In this document: one piece after another, positions 15,686 to 23,898 of the stretch | How the letters are laid out: every line of letters begins with the position of its first letter | Numbering within the stretch: the stretch's first letter is position 1 | Origin: an uncultured Acidobacteriota bacterium | Lineage (GTDB): Bacteria; Acidobacteriota; UBA6911; CAINFC01 | NCBI GenBank assembly: GCA_903847975.1 | Contig: CAINFC010000022.1 | Coordinates: 1-64,000, forward strand | DNA: 64,000 bases | Reading direction: 5' to 3' | The notes under the pieces: generated by a model | Databases searched by the model: none | Told to the model about the DNA's origin: nothing | The model's input: only the letters and a program-made list of their open reading frames with translations | Made by a program: the position numbers and the translations under genes

Positions 15686-17925
15686 AAAAGCACCGCCAGC
15701 GGATTCAGCTCGTTTTCCGTCTTCGGCCCGGCGCGCCAGCCGAGTTCGACGGGAACATCGTACAGCCGGCCGGGGGCCAGCCGGGGCCAGAAGTGCCGCA
15801 GCCCCGGAACCATCATCCGCACCACCGAAAGCCCGGCTTCCGGCTGGGAAAGGTCCACCAGCAGCGTTTCCAGGCCTTTCCGGGACAACGTGCCAACCAG
15901 CTTCGTCAGCCCGGCGTGCAGTTCGACCGGTTCCGATTCCCCGGGACCGGGAGGAGCGGCCAGCCGGGTGGGAGGCAGATCCGGGTCCGGCCGCAGAAAG
16001 GCCATCCGGCAGAGCGGCTCCCCGGTGGAAGGATCCGCCCTTTTCTCTCCGGCTGTCAAATGAAGCGCCATTCCCTGGCCTGCTTCTGTAATCGCCCGCT
16101 CCAAGGCAATCCGGGGATCGGGATGGGCGCCGAAGCCGAAGAGGGGCTCCGGCAGATCGTCGCCGGCGGCCGTGGCGGCAAACACGGGCACGCCCAGGTC
16201 GTGGGTCAAATCCAGGAACCGTAGATGCGAGCCGGACCCATCCGGCCACCGGGCTGCCTTGTGCAAAGGATCTTCCGGCGGAATCACCAGTCCGGGCCGG
16301 GTTTGCCGGTTGTACCACCAGATGGCAACGGCATCCCGCTCCACCAGCTCCAGAAGACCCTGAAGCGCCGCTTCCAGCCGGTTGTTTCCCGCCGCCACGC
16401 CGTTGCTGTCGCCACGGATGAACCCTCCGCCTCCCTCGGCCGGATACCCGTAATAGACATAGGCTGCGGGAACCCAGGCCCAGCGGCGGCAAGTGAGCGA
16501 CCACGCGGGAATCCAGTCCATGGGAGCGTCTTCATCCAGGGGGCAGGGAACGAACCCGCTGGTGCCGGAAAGCCCGCCCCCGGCCCGGGTCTCATACTGT
16601 TTTTGGCTGAACAGCATGAGGCTGTGGGGGTGGATGCAAGGTTCTCCCGAGACCGCCATCTCTTTCCAGGAAGCGCGCCGGCAGTCTCTGTTCCCCTGCC
16701 ACTGGGAACAGTATCGCTCCACAGCCTCCGCCAGGGCGCTGACCTTGGCCTGGGCCGGCGTCCGGCCTTTTCCGGCGCAGGCGCCCTGCTGGCTCCAGCG
16801 GCCTTTTCCAAGGCGCTCCCGCACCCGGCAGGTGGCATACCAAGCCTGGTAGCAATGGCCCAGTTCGGGGGGCGCATCGGGCATCGGGATCATGCGGCTG
16901 ACGATCCCGGTCAGCGGGTCGATGAGGGGCAGAAGGAGGTCCAGGGTCTGCTCCGCCGTGCGGGTGCGCCACCCCCCCTGACGGTGCACCACCGCCGCCT
17001 CTTCTCCCGGCGGAAAAGGATCCGATGGCAGGACGGCCTTCCCCCGGGCGACGGCCCTGCTGCAGGCCGGACACACCTTCCACCGGGGGACCCGGTGGCG
17101 GTCGAGTGACATGGACCGCAAATCCAGTGTATGCAGGGCTGTGGTGAACGGCTCCTGCGGCAGGCCGCTCCGGAAAAGGTCCACCCACTGGGCGGCCAGG
17201 GCGGCCCCCAGATGACAGGTAGCTGTCGTCCGGCCGAGGGAGGCGGCGGATAGAACCGGGAAGGGGACCTCGGCGGCGCGGGCCGCCTCCAAAAAATTAA
17301 GTCCCCGCAGCCGGGCGATCAGGCAGTCCCAGCAAGCGGGGCCGCCCGGCACAAAGAGCGGTCCCAGCCACAGCTGCACCCCGACCGGCTTGAAGGGCAG
17401 CCAGGGGACTCCGTCCCGAAGACAATGCGCGGCAAAGGCGGACAGACGGGGGTCATGGTAATCGGCCACAACGGCTATGCGAAGATCTTCTCCCGGAGCC
17501 GCGGCCGCCTCCCCCGGAAGGAGAGCGCAAATTCCGGGAAGCCTCTGGAGAGCGCCGAGCAGCGGCTCCAGGGGAAGCTCTCCCCAGGAAGTCAGGGCCA
17601 CACGAAAGGGGGAACGGGCCGGCGCCGCCTCCGGGCAGGCCATCTGCCGATACCACAAAGAAGCGGGATCGGCGGAAGCCCCGGCCTCTTCGAGCAAGCC
17701 GGCCTTTTCCAGGAGGAGCAGATGATAGCAGACGACTTCCGGGGCCAGGGGACCCAGCGCGTCGCCGATCTGCCCGACGGTATGCCGGCCGTCGAGCAGG
17801 GGCAATAAATCAGGAAATACGCTTCCCCGCAGGCAGAGAGTCCCCGTCTCGGAATGGCAGGCAATCTCTCCGCTTTCCAGGGGCACGGGAACCACGCCGG
17901 CATAGAGCCGGGGGCGTTGCATCAT
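15682..17925 (-). CDS. fused TOMM cyclodehydratase: leader-binding/E1-like domain plus YcaO
   Basis: A 747-residue fusion of the two cyclodehydratase halves. Residues 20-80 form a winged-helix RiPP recognition region (LDGRHTVGQIGDAL, EKAGLLEE); 100-310 an E1/ThiF-like domain with a zinc site of two CxxC pairs (198-201, 285-288). From about 320 is the YcaO domain with GACAGKGRTPAQAKVSALAE (381-400) and AVERY, matching the ATP-binding signatures. It would use ATP to cyclise Cys/Ser/Thr of the precursor into azolines. It ends NPLAVLL rather than with the proline-rich PxPxP tail usual for azoline-forming YcaOs. It starts 16 bases after the precursor gene. Confidence 0.92.
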   Translation of the reverse strand: MMQRPRLYAGVVPVPLESGEIACHSETGTLCLRGSVFPDLLPLLDGRHTVGQIGDALGPLAPEVVCYHLLLLEKAGLLEEAGASADPASLWYRQMACPEAAPARSPFRVALTSWGELPLEPLLGALQRLPGICALLPGEAAAAPGEDLRIAVVADYHDPRLSAFAAHCLRDGVPWLPFKPVGVQLWLGPLFVPGGPACWDCLIARLRGLNFLEAARAAEVPFPVLSAASLGRTTATCHLGAALAAQWVDLFRSGLPQEPFTTALHTLDLRSMSLDRHRVPRWKVCPACSRAVARGKAVLPSDPFPPGEEAAVVHRQGGWRTRTAEQTLDLLLPLIDPLTGIVSRMIPMPDAPPELGHCYQAWYATCRVRERLGKGRWSQQGACAGKGRTPAQAKVSALAEAVERYCSQWQGNRDCRRASWKEMAVSGEPCIHPHSLMLFSQKQYETRAGGGLSGTSGFVPCPLDEDAPMDWIPAWSLTCRRWAWVPAAYVYYGYPAEGGGGFIRGDSNGVAAGNNRLEAALQGLLELVERDAVAIWWYNRQTRPGLVIPPEDPLHKAARWPDGSGSHLRFLDLTHDLGVPVFAATAAGDDLPEPLFGFGAHPDPRIALERAITEAGQGMALHLTAGEKRADPSTGEPLCRMAFLRPDPDLPPTRLAAPPGPGESEPVELHAGLTKLVGTLSRKGLETLLVDLSQPEAGLSVVRMMVPGLRHFWPRLAPGRLYDVPVELGWRAGPKTENELNPLAVLL

Positions 17926-17941
17926 TTCCGTGCTGCGCCTT

Positions 17942-18238
17942 TCAGCAGCAGCACATGCCTGTGGAGCCGCCCCCGGTGTCGGTGGCAGCCAGCCGTTCTT
18001 CCACGGTGCCTACGGTGCCCAAATCGGCCGGCGGGGGAGGCAGGACCAGGGTTCTGCATCCGGGGGCATCTTCGATGACCTTGATGGTCAGGCCTTCGGG
18101 GACGGGTACGTTTTCCTCCTGCAGCACCGAACCCGGGTCCTTGAGCAGCCGCTTCTTGTACTCTTCATCCATCCAGGCGGTGGCCACAATGCGGGCCCAG
18201 ATTTTGCGGGTTTCATCCTTCTGATCTTGAATATTCAT
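17942..18238 (-). CDS. NHLP-type RiPP precursor peptide
   Basis: A 98-residue peptide starting MNIQDQKDETRKIWARIVA, preceded by GGGAG. Residues 1-65 resemble the nitrile-hydratase-alpha-like leader (NHLP) of TOMM precursors: TAWMDEEYKKRLLKDPGSVL then NVPVPEGLTIKVIEDAPG, the same fold signature as NHase subunit alpha. The C-terminus ERLAATDTGGGSTGMCCC contains a Gly-Gly(-Gly) stretch and a short core with Ser, Thr and three terminal cysteines, all candidates for azole formation. Cleavage after Gly-Gly is the family norm. Placed directly before ycaO. A possible minus-strand -10 (TATACT) lies at 18272-18277, which could boost precursor expression over the upstream gene. Confidence 0.92.
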   Translation of the reverse strand: MNIQDQKDETRKIWARIVATAWMDEEYKKRLLKDPGSVLQEENVPVPEGLTIKVIEDAPGCRTLVLPPPPADLGTVGTVEERLAATDTGGGSTGMCCC

Positions 18239-18318
18239 GCTTTTTCTCCCTGACAGCAAAAGATGCCCATTAGTATATCCGAAGACCGGGGGGAGCGAAA
18301 AGAAAAACTATGGAGGGG

Positions 18319-21300
18319 TCAGTCCAGCAGCAGCGGCGCCAGCAGGGCCCGCAGGGCATCCAGCAGGCACGGCGGCCCGCCTTCCTTCGGGATGCCGTTC
18401 TGACGCCAGAGAATGCACACCCGGCCGGACTGGACGAAGGCCCGCACCTGAATCCGTTCCCCTTTCTGCGGAAGTGGAAACGACTCCGGAAAGCAGCTGC
18501 GGACAACCCAGCCTCCCCCGAAATCCGGCAGACGTTCCCTGGCCCCGAGGAAATGGAACCGGATGTCGCTGGAAACGGGGATGTCCAGGCGGGCCCCGAT
18601 GTAAGCGGAAGCGGGAGTCGCCAGGAAAGCGTAGCCCCGGCCGTCCCGCGGAACCCGGTCCATCTCTTCCGCCATCCACTGCACGGCGGCAAACGGATCG
18701 GCGGAAGCGGGGCGCGAAAGGCGGACGGGAACCTTGTGGGACAGCCACCCGACGGTGGAGGAGAAATCCGCCTGGCGGCCGGGATCGAACCGGCCGTGCC
18801 GCTGCACGTAACAGGAGCGATCCGGTCTCCCGGTCCATTTTTCCATGGCCAAGGACAGCGCGGCCAGCAAAACCGTCTCCGCCCGCCGGCCATAAACTTT
18901 CGGGGATCGCTGCAGCAGAGCCCAGGAAGCCACGGGATCCAGCCGCAGCAGGGCTTCCTTCTTTTCCGCTTCCCCCTCGGGCGCAACGGGCAGAAGCTCC
19001 TCCGGCCGGGCCGCCCGGGCCTGCCAGAAGGGGAGCTCCTGAGCCAGCCCCGGATCCTTCCATCGATCGACGACGGAATGGACCCACTCGCTGTAGCCGG
19101 CGGACGGCCCGGGCAGGTCGCCGCACCCGCCGGACGCCAGGTCGGAGTATATCTCCCGCAGATCATTCCCCAGGATGTGCAGCGAGGGCTCGTCACAGGC
19201 CAGGTGGTGTATGGTGATAAGCAGGCGGCCCGGATGCCCGGGTCCGCCCGGTCGGTAGCGCGCCGCGGCGACCGGACCTCCGGCCAGGCAAATGGTATCC
19301 AGGTGGCCATCGGCTTCCGCCGTCCCCGATGCTTCCGCCGCCGGCTCCTCCTCCAAGGAAGGAAGCTCGGCGGCGGCGGCGATGCAGGCCTGCCTCTCTC
19401 CGCCGGACACCGGGAAGGAGAGACGGAGCGCTTCGTGGCGGCGCAACAGGATGGCCCAGGCCTCCTGCAGCATCCCCGAATCCAGGTCCGCCGGGGTCTC
19501 CAGAACGGCGGTGACTCTCCAGGCGTCCTCCCGGGTGTGGGGCTGGTCCAGGAACCAGAGCTGGTGCGGCGTGAGGGGAAGGTACTCCCTGCCCTCCGGG
19601 GCAGAAGAGCGTGGCCGGACCGGAAACTTCGCCGGAACGCCTCCCGCCGATTCCTCCCCTCCCCGATTTCGCATGGCTTCCGCCAGGGCAGCCTGATCGG
19701 CCAACCGGGTGGTATGCAGAAAGTCCTCGGGCTCCAGGCGGAGGCCAAGCCGCAAAGCGTTGCCGGCAATCCCGGCCGCCGCCAGAGAATCCCCGCCAAG
19801 ATATAGAAAATCGTCATTGCGGCCGACGGTCCCGCACCCCAGGTGTTTTTCCCAGAGCCCGGCCAGTAGCCGCTCCCCCTCCGAAGCCGGCAGATCCTTC
19901 GCTGTTTTCGCCCCTTTCTCCCCGGGCGGCTCCGGAGGCCTCCAACGCTCCAGCTCGCCCGACAGGTAGGCGCGGCGGCAGTCGTCGCGCACCGCCTTGC
20001 CGCTGGTGGTGCGGGGAACGACTCCGGGGGGAACCAGCAGAACGTCGAACGGAGAGACACCCCAGCGGTCCGCCAGAGCCCGGCGGACCGCCGAGACTGC
20101 GGATTGGGCCTCTGCGGGCTCCCGCCGCAGGCGCCGCGGCACCTCGTGAACCAGAACCAGGCACTCTTCCTGTTCCCGGTCCACGCTGAAAGCCGCTCCC
20201 TGCCGACCCCGCAAGGCAGGATGGGCGGTTTCGACCGTAGCCTCGAGCGACTCCGCAGACAGGGTCCGGCCCCGCAACACCAGTCGGCAGGAATTCCGGC
20301 CGGTCACATAAAGCTCCCCATCCCGAAGGAATCCCCGGTCCCCGGTCGGTAGCCAGCGGAGGGCAGGATGGCCGGGAAGCCGGGCGGAAAAATCTTCCGC
20401 GCGGCGGCTCCCCGGATTCCAATAGCCCGCCGCCAGCGAAGGGCCCTGAAGCAGAATCTCTCCTTCCACACCTTCCGGCAGTTCCGTCCGTGTCTGCGGA
20501 TCCGTGATGGCAAGCCTGTGCCCGCGCAGGGAGCTTCCGCAACAGGCAATTTCACAAGGTGGCGAGCCGGAAAACGCATTCGGCACGGACAGGCTTCGCC
20601 ACCCGCCGCCGCGCCGTCCTCCGGATGCCATCAGTACCGTCTCTGCCAGCCCGTAGCAGGGGAAGAAAGCCGCGGGGCGGAATCCGCAGGGCCCGAAAGC
20701 ATGTGCAAACCGGCGCAAGGTGGTCGGCCGCACCGTTTCCGCCCCCACGTAAGCCAGATCCCAGCCTTCCAAATCCAGGCCCATTTCCCGGGCCTGCGCG
20801 GCGCGCTCCGCGCAGATCCGGAAGGCGAAATCGGGGGCTCCGCTGATCGTGGCCCGAAACCGGGAAACGGCCCCGAGCCAGGAAAGCGGCTCACGGGTGA
20901 ACGCCGACGGGGACATCAACACGGTTTCGCAACCGATCAGGAGCGGAGAGATCACCCCGCCCACCAGTCCCATGTCGTGGTAGAGAGGCAGCCAGGACAG
21001 GTGGCGGTCCTTCGGTCCGGCTTCCATGGCCGAAGCAATCGCCGAAGCATTCGCAAAGACCTGGCCATGCGTGAGGGCCACCATTTTCGGGGTCGAGGTC
21101 GTCCCGGAGCTGAACTGCAGGTAGGCTATGGCTTGCGGCGCCGGAAGCCGGCCTTCCGCTTCCCGATCCCGGGCGCCGGCCAGTAGATCCGGGCGCGGGA
21201 AGGGGAGGATTGCCCCAACCAGCCCGCCGAGCCGGGAGGGATCCGCTCTTTCGAGTATTACCGCGGCATCGGGACGGGCCCGGGCAAGAAGGGCCGACAG

Positions 21301-21618
21301 GCGGTTTTCGCCGGCCCGCGACAAGGGCGGAAGAGGAAGAGCGGCGGCCCCGGCAAAAAAACAGCCGTAAAAGGCGCACACGAACTCCGGACCGGTCGGA
21401 AGCAGAAGCGCGACCACTCCGCCGGGCGAAATCTCCTCCCTCAGCCTGGCGGCAAAAGCGATGGCTCTCTGCAGCAGCTCCCCCCGGGTGAGTCCGACCG
21501 AGCTTCCGTCCGACTGAAGGAACCGCACGGCCGGGGCGTCCGGCTCCTGGCGGGCCAGCGCCAGAAAAGCCGCCGCCGGAGTCTGGTTTATTTCCGCAGC
21601 ATCGCCTCGCCCGTTCAT
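18319..21618 (-). CDS. fatty-acyl-AMP ligase / carrier protein / condensation domain protein
   Basis: A 1099-residue NRPS-like protein. Residues 10-560: an adenylation domain of the fatty-acyl-AMP-ligase type (YLQFSSGTTSTPK 166-178, LSWLPLYHDMGLVGG 207-221, CYGLAETVL 321-329, RTTSGK 536-541). Residues 575-650: a carrier domain with LGGDS, Ser611 being the phosphopantetheine site. Residues 675-1099: a condensation domain with HHLACD (804-809), the HHxxxD active site, though the usual following Gly is Glu. It would load a fatty acid onto its own carrier and transfer it to an amine. There is no amino-acid-activating module, so the acceptor may be the RiPP encoded 80 bases downstream. Confidence 0.9.
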   Translation of the reverse strand: MNGRGDAAEINQTPAAAFLALARQEPDAPAVRFLQSDGSSVGLTRGELLQRAIAFAARLREEISPGGVVALLLPTGPEFVCAFYGCFFAGAAALPLPPLSRAGENRLSALLARARPDAAVILERADPSRLGGLVGAILPFPRPDLLAGARDREAEGRLPAPQAIAYLQFSSGTTSTPKMVALTHGQVFANASAIASAMEAGPKDRHLSWLPLYHDMGLVGGVISPLLIGCETVLMSPSAFTREPLSWLGAVSRFRATISGAPDFAFRICAERAAQAREMGLDLEGWDLAYVGAETVRPTTLRRFAHAFGPCGFRPAAFFPCYGLAETVLMASGGRRGGGWRSLSVPNAFSGSPPCEIACCGSSLRGHRLAITDPQTRTELPEGVEGEILLQGPSLAAGYWNPGSRRAEDFSARLPGHPALRWLPTGDRGFLRDGELYVTGRNSCRLVLRGRTLSAESLEATVETAHPALRGRQGAAFSVDREQEECLVLVHEVPRRLRREPAEAQSAVSAVRRALADRWGVSPFDVLLVPPGVVPRTTSGKAVRDDCRRAYLSGELERWRPPEPPGEKGAKTAKDLPASEGERLLAGLWEKHLGCGTVGRNDDFLYLGGDSLAAAGIAGNALRLGLRLEPEDFLHTTRLADQAALAEAMRNRGGEESAGGVPAKFPVRPRSSAPEGREYLPLTPHQLWFLDQPHTREDAWRVTAVLETPADLDSGMLQEAWAILLRRHEALRLSFPVSGGERQACIAAAAELPSLEEEPAAEASGTAEADGHLDTICLAGGPVAAARYRPGGPGHPGRLLITIHHLACDEPSLHILGNDLREIYSDLASGGCGDLPGPSAGYSEWVHSVVDRWKDPGLAQELPFWQARAARPEELLPVAPEGEAEKKEALLRLDPVASWALLQRSPKVYGRRAETVLLAALSLAMEKWTGRPDRSCYVQRHGRFDPGRQADFSSTVGWLSHKVPVRLSRPASADPFAAVQWMAEEMDRVPRDGRGYAFLATPASAYIGARLDIPVSSDIRFHFLGARERLPDFGGGWVVRSCFPESFPLPQKGERIQVRAFVQSGRVCILWRQNGIPKEGGPPCLLDALRALLAPLLLD

Positions 21619-21672
21619 TTCGGTTTTTCCTGATTCCTACATATTTTATATAATTCTACCGGTGGATTTTTT
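21619..21672. promoter_or_regulatory. divergent promoter spacer
   Basis: This 54-base AT-rich spacer separates the minus-strand RiPP operon from the plus-strand GT-C-like gene. A perfect TATAAT lies at 21649-21654 on the plus strand, with only a weak -35 (TTTCCT, 17-bp spacing). On the minus strand TAGAAT at 21653-21658 overlaps it. Overlapping -10 boxes would make the two directions mutually exclusive. Confidence 0.4.
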
Positions 21673-23766
21673 ATGGTTCACTCGGAAAGAAACGTTTTTC
21701 CTTTCTTCGCTGTTCCGCACGTCCTCGTTGCAGGTCTTGCCCTCATTTCCGGCCTGGCCTGTATCACCTGGCTTCTGACCTGGTTCTTTATCAACAGTGA
21801 CGGCATTTTCTACCTCGCCCGGCAGATTACCTCCGCCGGCGATTTTCTGGCCACGCTCAGTCGACTGGACGATCGCGGCAATTTCAGGCCGCTCACCTAC
21901 TGGGTGGCCTCCGGCATCCTCATTCCCATCGCCGACATGAATATCGTTCTTTACCGCGTTCTCGCCATGTCGGTGCACTTTATGAATGTGCTGCTGGCCT
22001 TCCGGCTGATCCGCAAGCTGACCGGCAGTTTCGAGCTGGCCGCCCTGACCTCCCTGTTTTTCGGTCTGCATTTTGTCGCCTTCCATGTAGGCTACGGAAT
22101 GGTGTGCCTGCCGGACCTCTGCTACGTATTCTTCACCCTTTTGGCCTGCATACTGCATCTGGATTTTCTGGAAAAAAGGAGCGCCGCCCTGCGGGCGGCC
22201 ACGACCGTCGCTTTTCTCGCAGCGCTGCTCAGCAAAGAGACGGCCGCCGTCGTGCCGCTGCTGCTCCTGGTTCTTTCCTGGCTTAGCGTTCCCCGTCCCG
22301 GGCGCGGCTTGAACTCTCTGTGGGCCGCCGCCGCCGCCGCCCTGCGGGCTACGCTGCCCTGCTGGCTGCTGCTGGTCCTCTACCTGGCCTATTTCGCATT
22401 CCTCAACGGCGGTTCGCTGACCCCGAAAAACCCGGAGCACCCGTATGCCGTGAATTTTTCCGGCGCGGTTCTGGCCGGCAAAATGCCCTATCTCGCCTGG
22501 ACGGCCAACCTCCCGCTTTTCGGCACGCCGCGCATCGGCCCTTCTCTGGTGCTGCGGCAGATCCTGGAAGAGATCTCGCTCAAGAACGCCGGCGCCTGGG
22601 CTATGGCCGTTTACGACTGGATGCCCCGCATCAAGCTGGCTGCCTACCTGGCATGGATCCCCACCCTGGCGGTTCTTTTCTTCCGGGCGCTGCGCTGCGG
22701 ACCTTCCGCCCGGCTGGTTCTTTTCTGCCTGGCACTCATCGCCTCCCTGGGACCGGTCGCTTTTCTGACCCGGAAAGTGATGCCCCACAATGTGTATCTT
22801 GCGGCACTCGGCCTGGCTTTTTGGGTTTCGCTGGGCCTGGCCGGCGGAAGCGCCCCCGCGGAAAAAGGGCTGCAGAAAAAAGGCCGGCTGGGGATCGCCC
22901 TGGCCGTGGCCGCCTTCCTCATTGCCAGCACGGTCAGCCTGGTGAACGAGATCCGGCGCTCCTGGCTGACCCATGCCTCCCTGATGGCTCACGAGGCCGT
23001 TTACGACGTGGCCAGGCAGCTGCCGCATCTGGAAGAAAATGCCGTGCTTTATTTCCAGAGAAGCGCCGACGGAGGCCTGCCCTGGTACTACGACGGCGGC
23101 AACCTCTTCCGGGTCTGGTTCCAGAAACCAAAGCTGAAAGTGCTTTTCGAAGACCGCCGGGATCCGCTTCCCCCGGCGAAGGAAGGCGCACCGGCGGTGC
23201 ACGTTTTCCGTGCCCAGGGGATCCACCTTCTGCATGTCACAAACGATTTTCGGACGGCCGGAATGAGCGATCCGCCGGATCTTACCCGCTTTATGGATCT
23301 GAAAACGCTCCAGGTGAACCGGGACGAGTATTACCCCCGCTACGATTCTTTCGATACGCCCGACGGCCGGGCCGGATTTTTCATAAACTTTCACCGCATG
23401 GGTGAAACCAGGCGGTCGGTGATCCTGCTTGGAGGGGCATCGGTAACAGGAGAATTGCCGGAGATGAATTCTCCGGCGAAAATCCGGGTCAGCTTTTGCC
23501 ACGCGCTCGATTCCGGCGACGGAGTTGTCGCCCGCATGCTGGTCCTCCATAAAGACGAATGGCGGATTCTCTTCAGCCGCGAAGTGCTCCCGGCCCGCCG
23601 CCGGTCCGAGCGCCGCTGGTTCCAGGAGCTGGTCGATGTTTCGGAGTTTGCCGGCAAACCCTTCACACTGATGCTGCAATGCCTGAACCGACCAGGGAAC
23701 CGGACCGAAGGAGACTGGATCGCCTGGAGCCTGCAAAAACCGTCTGATTCCCCCCTCGTGCATTAG
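21673..23766 (+). CDS. GT-C-like multi-pass membrane glycosyltransferase
   Basis: A 697-residue protein with about ten membrane segments in the first 440 residues and a C-terminal soluble domain. Features such as INSDGIFYLARQIT, NFRPLTYW and FLAALLSKETAAVVPLLLLV recall dolichyl-phosphate-mannose-type (PMT) GT-C transferases and related bacterial proteins. These use polyprenyl-phosphate sugars to glycosylate acceptors on the outer face of the membrane. It diverges from the lipo-RiPP operon with only 54 bases between, so it may decorate the product or protect the producer, but it could equally be unrelated. Confidence 0.55.
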   Translation: MVHSERNVFPFFAVPHVLVAGLALISGLACITWLLTWFFINSDGIFYLARQITSAGDFLATLSRLDDRGNFRPLTYWVASGILIPIADMNIVLYRVLAMSVHFMNVLLAFRLIRKLTGSFELAALTSLFFGLHFVAFHVGYGMVCLPDLCYVFFTLLACILHLDFLEKRSAALRAATTVAFLAALLSKETAAVVPLLLLVLSWLSVPRPGRGLNSLWAAAAAALRATLPCWLLLVLYLAYFAFLNGGSLTPKNPEHPYAVNFSGAVLAGKMPYLAWTANLPLFGTPRIGPSLVLRQILEEISLKNAGAWAMAVYDWMPRIKLAAYLAWIPTLAVLFFRALRCGPSARLVLFCLALIASLGPVAFLTRKVMPHNVYLAALGLAFWVSLGLAGGSAPAEKGLQKKGRLGIALAVAAFLIASTVSLVNEIRRSWLTHASLMAHEAVYDVARQLPHLEENAVLYFQRSADGGLPWYYDGGNLFRVWFQKPKLKVLFEDRRDPLPPAKEGAPAVHVFRAQGIHLLHVTNDFRTAGMSDPPDLTRFMDLKTLQVNRDEYYPRYDSFDTPDGRAGFFINFHRMGETRRSVILLGGASVTGELPEMNSPAKIRVSFCHALDSGDGVVARMLVLHKDEWRILFSREVLPARRRSERRWFQELVDVSEFAGKPFTLMLQCLNRPGNRTEGDWIAWSLQKPSDSPLVH

Positions 23767-23861
23767 GCACGTACCCAAACCCGCGCATCTTCCGGAGCAG
23801 TCCACGGCCAAACGAACCTGGGAAATCCGACTGCGCGGGGAGCGGCATCCCCGGATAAGTT

Positions 23862-23890
23862 TTGAAACCTCCGTCCCCGGCCGGCATAAT
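23862..23890 (+). promoter_or_regulatory. sigma70-type promoter, possibly leaderless transcript
   Basis: TTGAAA (23862-23867), 17-bp spacer, CATAAT (23885-23890). A start site 6-8 bases downstream would fall on or just before the ATG at 23899, implying little or no 5' leader; no Shine-Dalgarno is visible there. Confidence 0.5.
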
Positions 23891-23898
23891 AGCACACG

